A stretch of DNA of 8,652 bases, taken from NCBI GenBank assembly GCA_003489345.1, contig DNIT01000184.1, positions 4,818 to 13,469 on the forward strand, given 5' to 3'. The DNA is from Pelotomaculum sp. GTDB taxonomy: Bacteria > Bacillota > Desulfotomaculia > Desulfotomaculales > Pelotomaculaceae. The translations under genes and the position numbers were made by a program. Positions 1-6,728 of the stretch are shown piece by piece; within the stretch, counting starts at the first letter, position 1; every line of letters begins with the position of its first letter. The notes below the pieces were generated by a model. That model was given only the letters and a program-made list of their open reading frames with translations, was not told the DNA's origin and made no database searches.

Positions 1-216
1 TTCATCATCACCCAATATGGTCTCCAACTCGCGCAAATTGGAGGTAAAAACAGCGCTATTACTGCCATAAAATCTCGGTTCATCATGACAGACATAATTG
101 CCTGTACAGCCGGTGCCGTCATGAATGGCAATAATACCCCCTAGTTCAAACAAGGCGGAAGCGACACCGGAATAATCCGGAGCAAAAGGGGGTAAATGCA
201 AAAACAATCCATGCAT
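1..216 (-). CDS. Nitrogenase component-1 'K-like' subunit, N-terminal part (runs off left edge)
   Basis: The first 72 codons of an open frame that continues beyond position 1. ATG at 216-214 is preceded by GGAGG (229-225) at 8 nt spacing. An in-frame ATG at 231 has no RBS and directly follows a stop, so 216 is preferred. The N-terminus (LPPFAPDYSG at 8-17, then IHDGTGC ending at Cys37, then a S-N-L-R-E segment at 59-63 followed by LGDDE) follows the start of the oxidoreductase/nitrogenase component-1 fold. Cys37 sits where NifK Cys95 or the BchB cluster-ligand Asp36 lie. There is no earlier cysteine to match NifK Cys70. The gene lies 57 nt behind the D-like gene, so the two probably form an alpha/beta catalytic component. 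Family membership is fairly secure. The exact subfamily and the C-terminal two thirds cannot be judged from this window. Confidence 0.8.
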   Translation of the reverse strand, partial: MHGLFLHLPPFAPDYSGVASALFELGGIIAIHDGTGCTGNYVCHDEPRFYGSNSAVFTSNLRELETILGDDE

Positions 217-273
217 ATTAACAGCCTCCATCTAAAAGCTTTAGTCATAAAAACAATACATGATCGACCTTTC

Positions 274-1545
274 TCAAGTCTTTTTCAATGCACTTGTCAT
301 CTTTTCCAACAAAGAAACAATACCACGATACCCATAGGGCTGATCCTGCACGTCCCAGGATACTTCTGCGGCATCCGGGCAAAAATAGCTGGCATCCAAA
401 CCAATGGCCAGATCCACCGGCAAATGCTCTTCCCGCAGATTGACAATAGTGGGATGATCGCCGGAAAAAACGCCCATTTCCGGCTGATGTTCCGCAAGCC
501 ACATAATATGAGGTTTTTCCCCTTGGGTAAATTTGTTGATAAAAAGATGGGATACCCTGAATCCATATTGAATCAACGCATGAGCAAGATCAAAGACATT
601 TCCTTTAATGGTCTTACCAATGGCGATACGAAGGGAACCCAGATGTTGACGAAATTCTTTGATGACTTGCTTGGTTTGTTCATAATAAATATCATCATAT
701 ATCTCGATTCCTAAAGCCTCTCCCAGCTTGCGGTAAGAATTTCTGATGGTATCAAGGTTATAGGATACCGGCAGGGAGATAAAAGGTATGCCATGCTTTT
801 TCTCCATTTCTGCCGCTGCCATGGAGCCGCTTGACTTAATCACAATATTTAAAGTGGATTGTCCCATGCGATCCAGTTCCTCCAGAGTCGTACACTCCGA
901 AATATGCCGCACGGTATCAAACCCGGCTTTTGCCAGCAAGGAATAGAATTCGCTGTCTCTGTTTACAGGGGCATAACTTCCGATAATATTAACAGCTTTT
1001 TCTTTGGCGTCATTTTTTGCAATAAAATCATACATACTGTGCTGAATTTTGCGGTCGGGTGACTTTTTACCATCAAACATAATGGGGTCCATATAGCTGG
1101 CTCTGACCCTGATACCATATTTTGCTTCCAACTTTTTAGCGATTGCCTTATAATCCGAGGCCAAAAGAGTATCGACACAGGAACTGCCAAGGAAAAGGGC
1201 TCTTGGTTTGGGACAAGCATTGGACATGATTTCTTCCATTGCGGCAGGAATCCGGTCCAGGTGCGCCCCGGTTACAATATCGTTTTCATCAACACGCAAT
1301 AGAAAAAGACGGTTTTTTAAACCCAGGCGGTAAGAATGCATTGCCACATGACGTGCGCAGCCGGCCGGGGCTACAAACAGCAATGCCGATTCCGGTACTA
1401 AAAGAGATGATTGTAACATTCCCATCCCTTCCACGCCTGGTGCGCAATATTTCAAATGTCTACGAGGCATAATTCTGGTATACAAGCTTTTCACAGGCGT
1501 TTGAGCCAATTCTGTTATAGTCAGGTATTGCGGTTTCATTTTCAT
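274..1545 (-). CDS. Nitrogenase-like component-1 'D-like' subunit
   Basis: A protein of about 423 aa of the NifD/NifE/BchN superfamily, the expected catalytic partner of the NifH-like protein. Three cysteines stand in the places of the NifD P-cluster ligands: Cys34 (in LKYCAPG), Cys63 (in APAGCARH) and Cys123 (in GSSCVDT). A later segment (LNIV at 232-235, then MEKKHGIPF) aligns with the NifD region holding FeMo-cofactor ligand Cys275, but the position reads I-K-S-S with no cysteine. The C-terminal SWD...PYGYRG (396-408) aligns with the His442 region and has no histidine. It therefore should not bind FeMoco in the NifD way. Start choice: the frame extends to an ATG at 1584, but that lies inside a terminator hairpin. 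ATG 1545 has GGGAG (1558-1554) at 8 nt, and ATG 1539 has GAGG at 6 nt, so either is plausible. It is followed by the K-like gene and preceded by the terminator after the binding-protein gene. Substrate unknown. Confidence 0.9.
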   Translation of the reverse strand: MKMKPQYLTITELAQTPVKSLYTRIMPRRHLKYCAPGVEGMGMLQSSLLVPESALLFVAPAGCARHVAMHSYRLGLKNRLFLLRVDENDIVTGAHLDRIPAAMEEIMSNACPKPRALFLGSSCVDTLLASDYKAIAKKLEAKYGIRVRASYMDPIMFDGKKSPDRKIQHSMYDFIAKNDAKEKAVNIIGSYAPVNRDSEFYSLLAKAGFDTVRHISECTTLEELDRMGQSTLNIVIKSSGSMAAAEMEKKHGIPFISLPVSYNLDTIRNSYRKLGEALGIEIYDDIYYEQTKQVIKEFRQHLGSLRIAIGKTIKGNVFDLAHALIQYGFRVSHLFINKFTQGEKPHIMWLAEHQPEMGVFSGDHPTIVNLREEHLPVDLAIGLDASYFCPDAAEVSWDVQDQPYGYRGIVSLLEKMTSALKKT

Positions 1546-1558
1546 CCTCATTTCTCCC

Positions 1559-1604
1559 AAAAAAAAGGAAAGGGCATACCGCATAGTGATGCTGTAAGCC
1601 CTTT
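1559..1604 (-). terminator. Intrinsic terminator between binding-protein gene and D-like gene
   Basis: On the minus strand AAAGGGCTTACAGCAT (1604-1589) pairs with ATGCGGTATGCCCTTT (1584-1569), giving 16 positions with two mismatches and a 4-nt CACT loop. Two C residues and eight T residues (1566-1559) follow. The plus strand has no T-tract after the hairpin, so it acts on minus-strand transcription. It begins 17 nt after the binding-protein stop codon, and the T-run ends at the RBS of the D-like gene. It should end or attenuate transcription of the importer cassette before the component-1 genes, or protect the 3' end of the upstream mRNA. No clear promoter follows in the short remaining space, so partial read-through or regulated antitermination is likely. 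Confidence 0.8.
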
Positions 1605-1617
1605 ACCTGTCTAAAGG
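1600..1617 (-). promoter_or_regulatory. Possible alternative (anti-terminator) hairpin
   Basis: CCTTTA (1617-1612), loop GACAGG, TAAAGG (1605-1600) can form a perfect 6-bp stem. Its 3' arm contains the bases that start the 5' arm of the terminator, so the two structures exclude each other. The upstream arm begins 4 nt after the binding-protein stop codon, so a terminating ribosome would cover it. The stem is short and weaker than the terminator, and chance is a real possibility. Confidence 0.3.
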
Positions 1618-1621
1618 CTAG

Positions 1622-2722
1622 CTATTTCCAATCGTCATAATTATTGACATTTTCCTGGGTAATCAAGGCGATAGGACTCCAATAATTTTGCTGGGTAATA
1701 TCATGCCCCTGCAGAACTTTCAGAACCAGCGTCAAGACGCCTTTGCCTGCCATATAAGGAGCCATGGCTACGGAAGCATTTAATTCACCGGCTTTTAAGG
1801 ATTGGCGGGCTTCATCCAAAAAGTCTATACCGGTTACGAAAACCTGGTCCTTTTTACCGGCAACTTTCATGGCTTCCACTACGCCTAAAGCCATAGTATC
1901 GTTGGCGCAGAAAATCCCCCTCAAGTCAGGATTGGATTGCAGCAGGTTGGTAGCAATATTATAAGCCTTCTGACGGTCCCAATCACCGGTTTGAATGGAA
2001 ACAACGTTCATGCCGGCTTCTTTAAAAGCGGCAACAGCCCCGTCCCGGCGGGCTTCCCCCTGGGACGCGCCGGCCAAGCCTTCAATAACTGCTACTTTAG
2101 CGGTTTGCGCTCCACTGGCTTTGATCTTTTCAGAAATATAGGCTGCGGCCAAATGGCCTTGCTCGGTAAAGTTATTGCTCATGTGAGCGGCAATTTTAGC
2201 GCCTGCTTCGGCGGCGGCAGCTGCATTCAGCGTGGTGCCGCTGCAAATAACCGGAATTCCTTTTTTATTGGCTTCCACTACACCGCTAATCAAGTTCATA
2301 CCGTTAATCGGAATAATCACAATGGCGTCGAAATCCTTACCCAATAGGGTTTTAAAAGCGTTCAGCTGCCCTTCCACGTCATCTTCCTTGGAGCCTGATA
2401 CTACCTCAACCTGAATCCCCAAGCTTTTGGCGGCATCCTCATAACCCGCTTTAGCAGCGACATAAAAGGGATTTGACATGGTGGGCATCACAACGCCTAC
2501 CTTCACATTGCCGTCGCCTTTATCCGGCAGGGGTTCCAGGGCTTTTAAAGTGTTTTTTTCAATGTCGGTATAGGCATCATTTTTTACCAGCTTGGAAACA
2601 TCCACATTGTCTTTCACGTTGGCATCATTGGTAGCAGCCGGTTTATTACCGCCGCAGCCTGTCAAGGCAAACATACATAAGACAATCATTAATCCGATAA
2701 ACAATAAGCTTCTTTTTTTCAC
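1622..2722 (-). CDS. CUT2/ribose-type ABC transporter solute-binding lipoprotein
   Basis: A 366-aa extracytoplasmic binding protein of the RbsB-like type I fold (Peripla_BP_4). The N-terminus has positive charges (MKKR), a hydrophobic core and a lipobox LTGC with Cys23 as the lipidation site, as usual for membrane-anchored binding proteins of Gram-positive-type lineages. The mature domain opens with VGVVMPTMSNPF, typical of the first strand and ligand loop. FDAIVIIPIN, a GIPVICSGTT hinge strand and FVTGIDFLDEA follow in the expected order. The position after the hinge is SGTT where sugar binders commonly have an aspartate-containing turn, so the ligand may not be a plain pentose. Start is GTG at 2722 with AAGGA about 7 nt upstream. 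It lies 31 nt after the kinase gene and is followed at once by a terminator, as expected for the last gene of an importer unit. It should deliver ligand to the permease at 4882-3929. Ligand not determinable. Confidence 0.93.
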   Translation of the reverse strand: MKKRSLLFIGLMIVLCMFALTGCGGNKPAATNDANVKDNVDVSKLVKNDAYTDIEKNTLKALEPLPDKGDGNVKVGVVMPTMSNPFYVAAKAGYEDAAKSLGIQVEVVSGSKEDDVEGQLNAFKTLLGKDFDAIVIIPINGMNLISGVVEANKKGIPVICSGTTLNAAAAAEAGAKIAAHMSNNFTEQGHLAAAYISEKIKASGAQTAKVAVIEGLAGASQGEARRDGAVAAFKEAGMNVVSIQTGDWDRQKAYNIATNLLQSNPDLRGIFCANDTMALGVVEAMKVAGKKDQVFVTGIDFLDEARQSLKAGELNASVAMAPYMAGKGVLTLVLKVLQGHDITQQNYWSPIALITQENVNNYDDWK

Positions 2723-2753
2723 TCTTTCTTCCTTCTTTCTTCTGTAATATTGC

Positions 2754-3710
2754 TTACAAGTCAGTCAACCTGTGTGTATCCATAAAATCGATAACCGACG
2801 CTTCAGAAACCCTCAGGCGCGGCCCTGGTGACAAGCATTTCATGGCGGCACAGGCGGTAGCAAAAATAAGTGAGTCTCTTGGGCCGGCGCCTTGCAAGAA
2901 AAAGCGGTAAATCAAACCGCCGCTGAAACTATCACCTGCTCCTGTGGTATCCACAGGGTCAATGTCATAAATACCGCAGGATATGACGCCATGCCGGGAA
3001 CACCAAACAGCCCCCTCTTCGCCGGCAGTGCATATTGCGCCAAAAGCAGGTTTATATTTTTGATAGATGTCCTGCATAGCGGAAAGATACTCTTCTTTTG
3101 CTGCCAATTCGCAGTATATGTCACGGCCGGCGCAAATAATATCCGCATACGACAGCAACTCATCAATTTGCCCGGCGGTACAAAATTCTGACACCATAAA
3201 AGACGGAAGGCATTCCATTTGAAAAAATACCGGAATATTTCTTGCTCTGGCGGCCTTCACTAATTTAACTGCGGGGCCTCCCGGGCAGCCGTCGGTAAAA
3301 AGTACGGAAGCGCCGTCCAAGATGCTTTCATCCACCTCTGCAGGAGCCAACGTATGAAAGCTGTTGCCACGGTTTATCAGAATAGAGCGTTTGCCCTGTC
3401 CTGCAACAAAAACATAGGTGTGCATGGTGGTACCGCCGTCTTTTACGTGCAAATAACGGTCTGATACTCCATCAGTCAACAATTCACGGCGAAACTGATG
3501 TCCAAATTCATCATCACCCAATTTCGCTACTAAAGCGGCAGTTGCTCCCAACTGCGCGACGGTCACTAAAACATTGGCTCCGCTTCCCCCTGAAGTTATT
3601 CTTTCTTCATAAATGCGTCCAAAACCGTCTTCTCTGGGCAAATTCTCGCATTTGATCACAATATCCATAGCGGTGGCGCCCTGACCTATAACCAGTTTAT
3701 TTTTATCCAT
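2754..3710 (-). CDS. PfkB/ribokinase-family sugar or nucleoside kinase
   Basis: A 318-aa cytoplasmic kinase of usual family length that should transfer phosphate from ATP to a hydroxyl of a sugar or nucleoside. The N-terminal PfkB signature is GGSGAN (41-46) with VAKLGDDEFG after it. The C-terminal signature is DTTGAGDSFSGG, with the anion-hole run and catalytic Asp260 in place. In ribokinase the N-terminal substrate loop reads N-x-D; here it is A14-M15-D16, so the aspartate is kept and the asparagine lost, which suggests a substrate other than simple ribose. Start ATG 3710 follows AGGAGG with 8 nt spacing, the strongest RBS of the window. It sits between the importer permease and the binding protein, so it probably phosphorylates the imported compound or the sugar released from it by the glycohydrolase-fold proteins. 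Family is certain; substrate is not. Confidence 0.94.
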   Translation of the reverse strand: MDKNKLVIGQGATAMDIVIKCENLPREDGFGRIYEERITSGGSGANVLVTVAQLGATAALVAKLGDDEFGHQFRRELLTDGVSDRYLHVKDGGTTMHTYVFVAGQGKRSILINRGNSFHTLAPAEVDESILDGASVLFTDGCPGGPAVKLVKAARARNIPVFFQMECLPSFMVSEFCTAGQIDELLSYADIICAGRDIYCELAAKEEYLSAMQDIYQKYKPAFGAICTAGEEGAVWCSRHGVISCGIYDIDPVDTTGAGDSFSGGLIYRFFLQGAGPRDSLIFATACAAMKCLSPGPRLRVSEASVIDFMDTHRLTDL

Positions 3711-3767
3711 CAGGGGTTCCTCCTGTAAAATTGCCAGATTCTATCAGGTGTCGTTTTTTTGTGTTTT

Positions 3768-3908
3768 TCATGTGAACCCGGAAGTCAGACCGGAGCCATA
3801 CAGCCGCTGCAAGTTTTCATTGACGGACACGGCTGGCAATACCATGATAGGCATGTCCTGCTCCAAAAGCTTTGCATCCGGCAGTTCCATTATTTTTGTC
3901 GTATTCAT
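3768..3908 (-). CDS. Possible small protein, 46 aa, unrecognised
   Basis: The only stretch of more than 100 nt between genes (3711-3928) holds a 46-codon ORF from ATG 3908 to TGA 3768. It starts 20 nt after the permease stop, and GGTGAG lies just upstream at a rather short distance (3-4 nt). It begins MNTTKIMELPDAKLLEQDMP and ends in a Gly/Ser/Thr-rich tail (GSGLTSGFT). I see no signal peptide, no membrane segment, no cysteine and no known domain. It may be a real small gene, a fragment of a larger one lost by deletion, or chance. The co-directional placement and RBS are the only support. About 57 nt of A-rich sequence then lead to the strong kinase RBS. Confidence 0.4.
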   Translation of the reverse strand: MNTTKIMELPDAKLLEQDMPIMVLPAVSVNENLQRLYGSGLTSGFT

Positions 3909-3928
3909 TTTCTCACCGCACCATTTCT

Positions 3929-4882
3929 TCAGCTTACGCTTATGGACTCTTTTCTATTGCGCAATTCCGTGAATACCAAGGCAAGGATGATGACGATACC
4001 GCAGAGCAGCTTTTGATAATAGGAAGGGATAGCCAGCAGAATCAGGCCGTTGTCCAGAGTGCCCAAAACCAGGCATGCCAAAACCGTACCCGCAATGCTG
4101 CCCTTCCCGCCGTTTAAGCTGGCGCCGCCTAAAACTACAGCGGCAATGGCGTCGGTTTCCACCATCCAGCCCGCCAGTGGGTCGGCGGAATTTAAACGGG
4201 CAATGGTGATCATACCTGCAATAGCCGCCAGCAGGCCGCAAAAGATGTAAATAGAGGTTCTGTATTGCCACACGGAGACACCGGCACGACGTACCGCTTC
4301 ATCATTGCCACCCAAAGCCAGAGCATAATAGCCCCATTTGGTCATATTTAGTAAAACCCAGGAGATAACCACCAGAATCGCTGCCAACAGAATGGGAAAA
4401 TTAATGGGGCCGATATGCCCGGAACCCAAAAACTTAAAGGTATTGGGAAATCCGAAGATGGGTGAGGATTTCGTTAAAATCAAGGCCATGCCCCTGCCAA
4501 TGGACATAAAGCCCAGGGTGATCACAAGAGGGCTCAAGTTCAATCCGGTAATCAAAAGACCGTTGCAGGCTCCCACCAGTATGCCAACAGGCAAGCCCAT
4601 TGCCAGGGAGCCCCATACCGGTATGCCGGCTTTCATGGCAAAAGCCATAACAATACCGCTAAAGGCCATGGTAGAACCGATGGATAAATCAATACCGCCG
4701 GATGAAATCACAAAAGCCATACCCAAAGCCAGAATAATATCAATGCTGGTTTGGTCCAAAATATTGTAGCAATTTGCCCAGGTGAAAAAATAAGGGGTTT
4801 TACAAGATAAAACAATGACCAGGATTAAAAGAACGGCCGTTAATAATAGCTGTGAAAAATACTTCTCTATAAAATGCTTCAC
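3929..4882 (-). CDS. CUT2/ribose-type ABC transporter permease (RbsC family)
   Basis: A 317-aa polytopic membrane protein with a short charged N-terminus followed by about eight to ten hydrophobic segments. Family landmarks are LALGMAFVISSGGIDLSIGS in the first half and VVLGGASLNGGKGSIAGT in the second half, both characteristic of BPD_transp_2 permeases for ribose, other sugars, nucleosides and autoinducers. Only one permease gene is present, so a homodimer is expected. The start is GTG at 4882, with AAGGA (4895-4891) at 8 nt spacing; no better ATG is nearby. It lies 40 nt after the ATPase gene. The family covers many glycosyl substrates, so the sequence alone does not fix the ligand. Confidence 0.94.
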   Translation of the reverse strand: MKHFIEKYFSQLLLTAVLLILVIVLSCKTPYFFTWANCYNILDQTSIDIILALGMAFVISSGGIDLSIGSTMAFSGIVMAFAMKAGIPVWGSLAMGLPVGILVGACNGLLITGLNLSPLVITLGFMSIGRGMALILTKSSPIFGFPNTFKFLGSGHIGPINFPILLAAILVVISWVLLNMTKWGYYALALGGNDEAVRRAGVSVWQYRTSIYIFCGLLAAIAGMITIARLNSADPLAGWMVETDAIAAVVLGGASLNGGKGSIAGTVLACLVLGTLDNGLILLAIPSYYQKLLCGIVIILALVFTELRNRKESISVS

Positions 4883-4922
4883 TATTTACTTCCTTCCCGT
4901 TCCTGCCATCATTACGACCTAT

Positions 4923-5678
4923 TCAAGAGGGCACTTGCGCGGCCCCGGTAATCATAGAAACAACCTGATTGGGAGTGATATCGGCAGTTGATACCGTGTC
5001 CACCACCAGTCCCTGCCGGATAATACAAATCCGCTGCGCCAGGGAAAAAACCTGATGCAGGTTGTGACTGATGATAATGACCGCGTAGCCCTGCTTGCCC
5101 AGGCTTTTGATCAGGGACAAAGTTGCCGCTGTTTCCTGTATCCCCATAGCGGCGGTAGGCTCATCAAAAATCAGCAATTTTCCTCCGAATTTGATGGCTC
5201 TGGCCACAGCTACCCCTTGTCTTTGACCGCCTGACAGCCGTCCTACCAGGGCATGGATGGAGGGTATATGTATCTTTAATTGATTAAAAAGAGCAATAGA
5301 GTCCTGCACCATTTTCTTCTTGTCAATAAAAAGCCTGTATTTTAGCGGCTCCCGCCCTAAAAAAACATTGGTGGCAATATCCCGGCAATTTACCAGGGAT
5401 AAATCCTGGTATACCGTGGAGATACCCAAATCCAGAGCCTGCCTGGGGTTTAGCTGCTCATAGGTCTGTCCTTCAACGATTATTTTGCCGCTATCCGGTA
5501 CAAGCGCTCCTGCTAACGACTTGATTAACGTGCTTTTTCCCGCGCCGTTATCACCAACAACAGCCAGGATCTCACCGGTGTAAACGTCTAGATCGACACC
5601 TCGCAAGGCTTCGACGTGTCCATAACTTTTTTTAAGGTTGCGCACCTGTAGAAAAAGCTTTTTTTCTGCCTCTGCCAT
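4923..5678 (-). CDS. ABC importer ATP-binding protein, single NBD of the CUT2 type
   Basis: A 251-aa nucleotide-binding subunit that powers the importer. Walker A GDNGAGKST is at 42-50, the Q-loop glutamine at 91 (VYQD), the signature LSGGQRQG at 148-155, Walker B LLIFDEPTAA at 168-177 and the H-loop histidine at 205 (IISH). All catalytic motifs are intact. Ribose-type importers such as RbsA normally have two fused NBDs of about 500 aa; this one is a single domain, as in the smaller FrcA-like branch, and must act as a homodimer. The start ATG 5678 has GGAGG (5695-5691) about 12 nt upstream, a somewhat long spacing. It follows the second ARH-family gene by 30 nt and precedes the permease, so it belongs to the same transcript. 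Confidence 0.94.
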   Translation of the reverse strand: MAEAEKKLFLQVRNLKKSYGHVEALRGVDLDVYTGEILAVVGDNGAGKSTLIKSLAGALVPDSGKIIVEGQTYEQLNPRQALDLGISTVYQDLSLVNCRDIATNVFLGREPLKYRLFIDKKKMVQDSIALFNQLKIHIPSIHALVGRLSGGQRQGVAVARAIKFGGKLLIFDEPTAAMGIQETAATLSLIKSLGKQGYAVIIISHNLHQVFSLAQRICIIRQGLVVDTVSTADITPNQVVSMITGAAQVPS

Positions 5679-5708
5679 TCAGATCCCGTTCCTCCCCAGC
5701 AAAGCGCT

Positions 5709-6725
5709 TTATCGTTCAATCAAAGCCAGCATGTCTTCGGCCAAACCAGGGATGTCCAGTTGATTTTTCTCCGCAATAACCAGGCGGTTTTCCTCCTTCA
5801 CCGCATCTACCCCGTGCAAAGCGCCGGTTATAGCGCCCAGCATGGTTGCCACCGTAATGGTGTCATTGCCGATATTGACCCCACTATAAATGGATTCCAT
5901 GGTATTGCCGCCATTGGCCACTAATAGACCGAAAACTGCAGGTACAGCTTCGGCTACGGCGATACCGCTGCCAATACAATCGGCCAATTCGACCATCTTG
6001 TTTTTAGCCGGACCGCTCCTTAAGCCGATTTCTATGGCCATTTCCATTCTTTTACATACCGATGACCCTGGATATTGCCTGGCAATTTCCCTGCCCCTGC
6101 GTTCACCTTCCCGTGCGCCATAAAGACCGGCCTGTACCACATCATATAGTTTTGAACGGGGTTTCATGGCTTCACTGACTGCCGCGGCAATAGCACAGGC
6201 TCCGGATATGGAATACGCATCATCATAAACGGCCATGGTAATGGCAATAGCATCTTCCAATACTTTTTGCATCTGCCCCGGGCACAGTAAGCCCACCGGA
6301 AATATTTTTACTGCAGAAGCATTGGCGGAAAGAGCAAAATAATGGCTCATATATAGTCGATGCCGCAGCGGCAGAATGGATGTCTTTAATTTTCTTACCA
6401 CATTGCGGGCGGTAGGATCGGCAAAATGCTCAAATATTTGAGCTTGTTCCGACCATTTTAGAAGTGCTTCTTCCCCTATTTTTTTGCTGCTCTGCCCGCC
6501 TGCCGCCACCAAACATTTTGCTAAAAGATAGGTGTGATAAAAATCACCGCTGACTTGTCCTGCTTCCTGTCCTCTGGCTATGGAATCATCAGCCGGCTGC
6601 AGAAAACCCGTTACAAAACCATGAAATTTGTCTTGGATCCGGTCTATGGAAAGGAATGCCGTAGCAGTCCCCATGGCGCTGCCGACTGCAGCACCAAAAA
6701 GGCTGCCCAGTATTTTAAAATACAA
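5709..6725 (-). CDS. ADP-ribosylglycohydrolase-family protein 2, degenerate metal site
   Basis: A 338-aa paralogue of the upstream gene, sharing the same layout: KILGSLFGAAVGSAMG (4-19), EGERRGREIA, RMEMAIEIGL and a C-terminal GVNIGNDTIT. Active ARH/DraG enzymes use a TDD motif and a DxDT motif to hold two Mg2+ ions. Here the first reads S59-G60-D61 and the second D288-T289-I290-T291, so one aspartate of each is gone. The usual GD of the N-terminal helix is GS. It may be a pseudoenzyme partner of protein 1, a binding protein, or an enzyme with changed chemistry. The start is TTG at 6725, fixed by GGAGG (6739-6735) at 9 nt and by homology with protein 1. The RBS lies inside the last codons of the previous gene and only 3 nt separate the two frames, so translation is probably coupled. 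Confidence 0.9.
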   Translation of the reverse strand: MYFKILGSLFGAAVGSAMGTATAFLSIDRIQDKFHGFVTGFLQPADDSIARGQEAGQVSGDFYHTYLLAKCLVAAGGQSSKKIGEEALLKWSEQAQIFEHFADPTARNVVRKLKTSILPLRHRLYMSHYFALSANASAVKIFPVGLLCPGQMQKVLEDAIAITMAVYDDAYSISGACAIAAAVSEAMKPRSKLYDVVQAGLYGAREGERRGREIARQYPGSSVCKRMEMAIEIGLRSGPAKNKMVELADCIGSGIAVAEAVPAVFGLLVANGGNTMESIYSGVNIGNDTITVATMLGAITGALHGVDAVKEENRLVIAEKNQLDIPGLAEDMLALIER

Positions 6726-6728
6726 AGG

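Noticed and set aside
196..714. A 172-codon plus-strand ORF and other plus-strand ORFs across the window
   Set aside because: They lie antisense to genes with clear family motifs, have no good RBS or recognisable domain, and their proteins read as shadows of the minus-strand coding frames.
1546..1584. Upstream ATG (1584) as the start of the D-like protein
   Set aside because: It falls inside the terminator hairpin and has no RBS. ATG 1545 or 1539 with GGGAG/GAGG is better placed.
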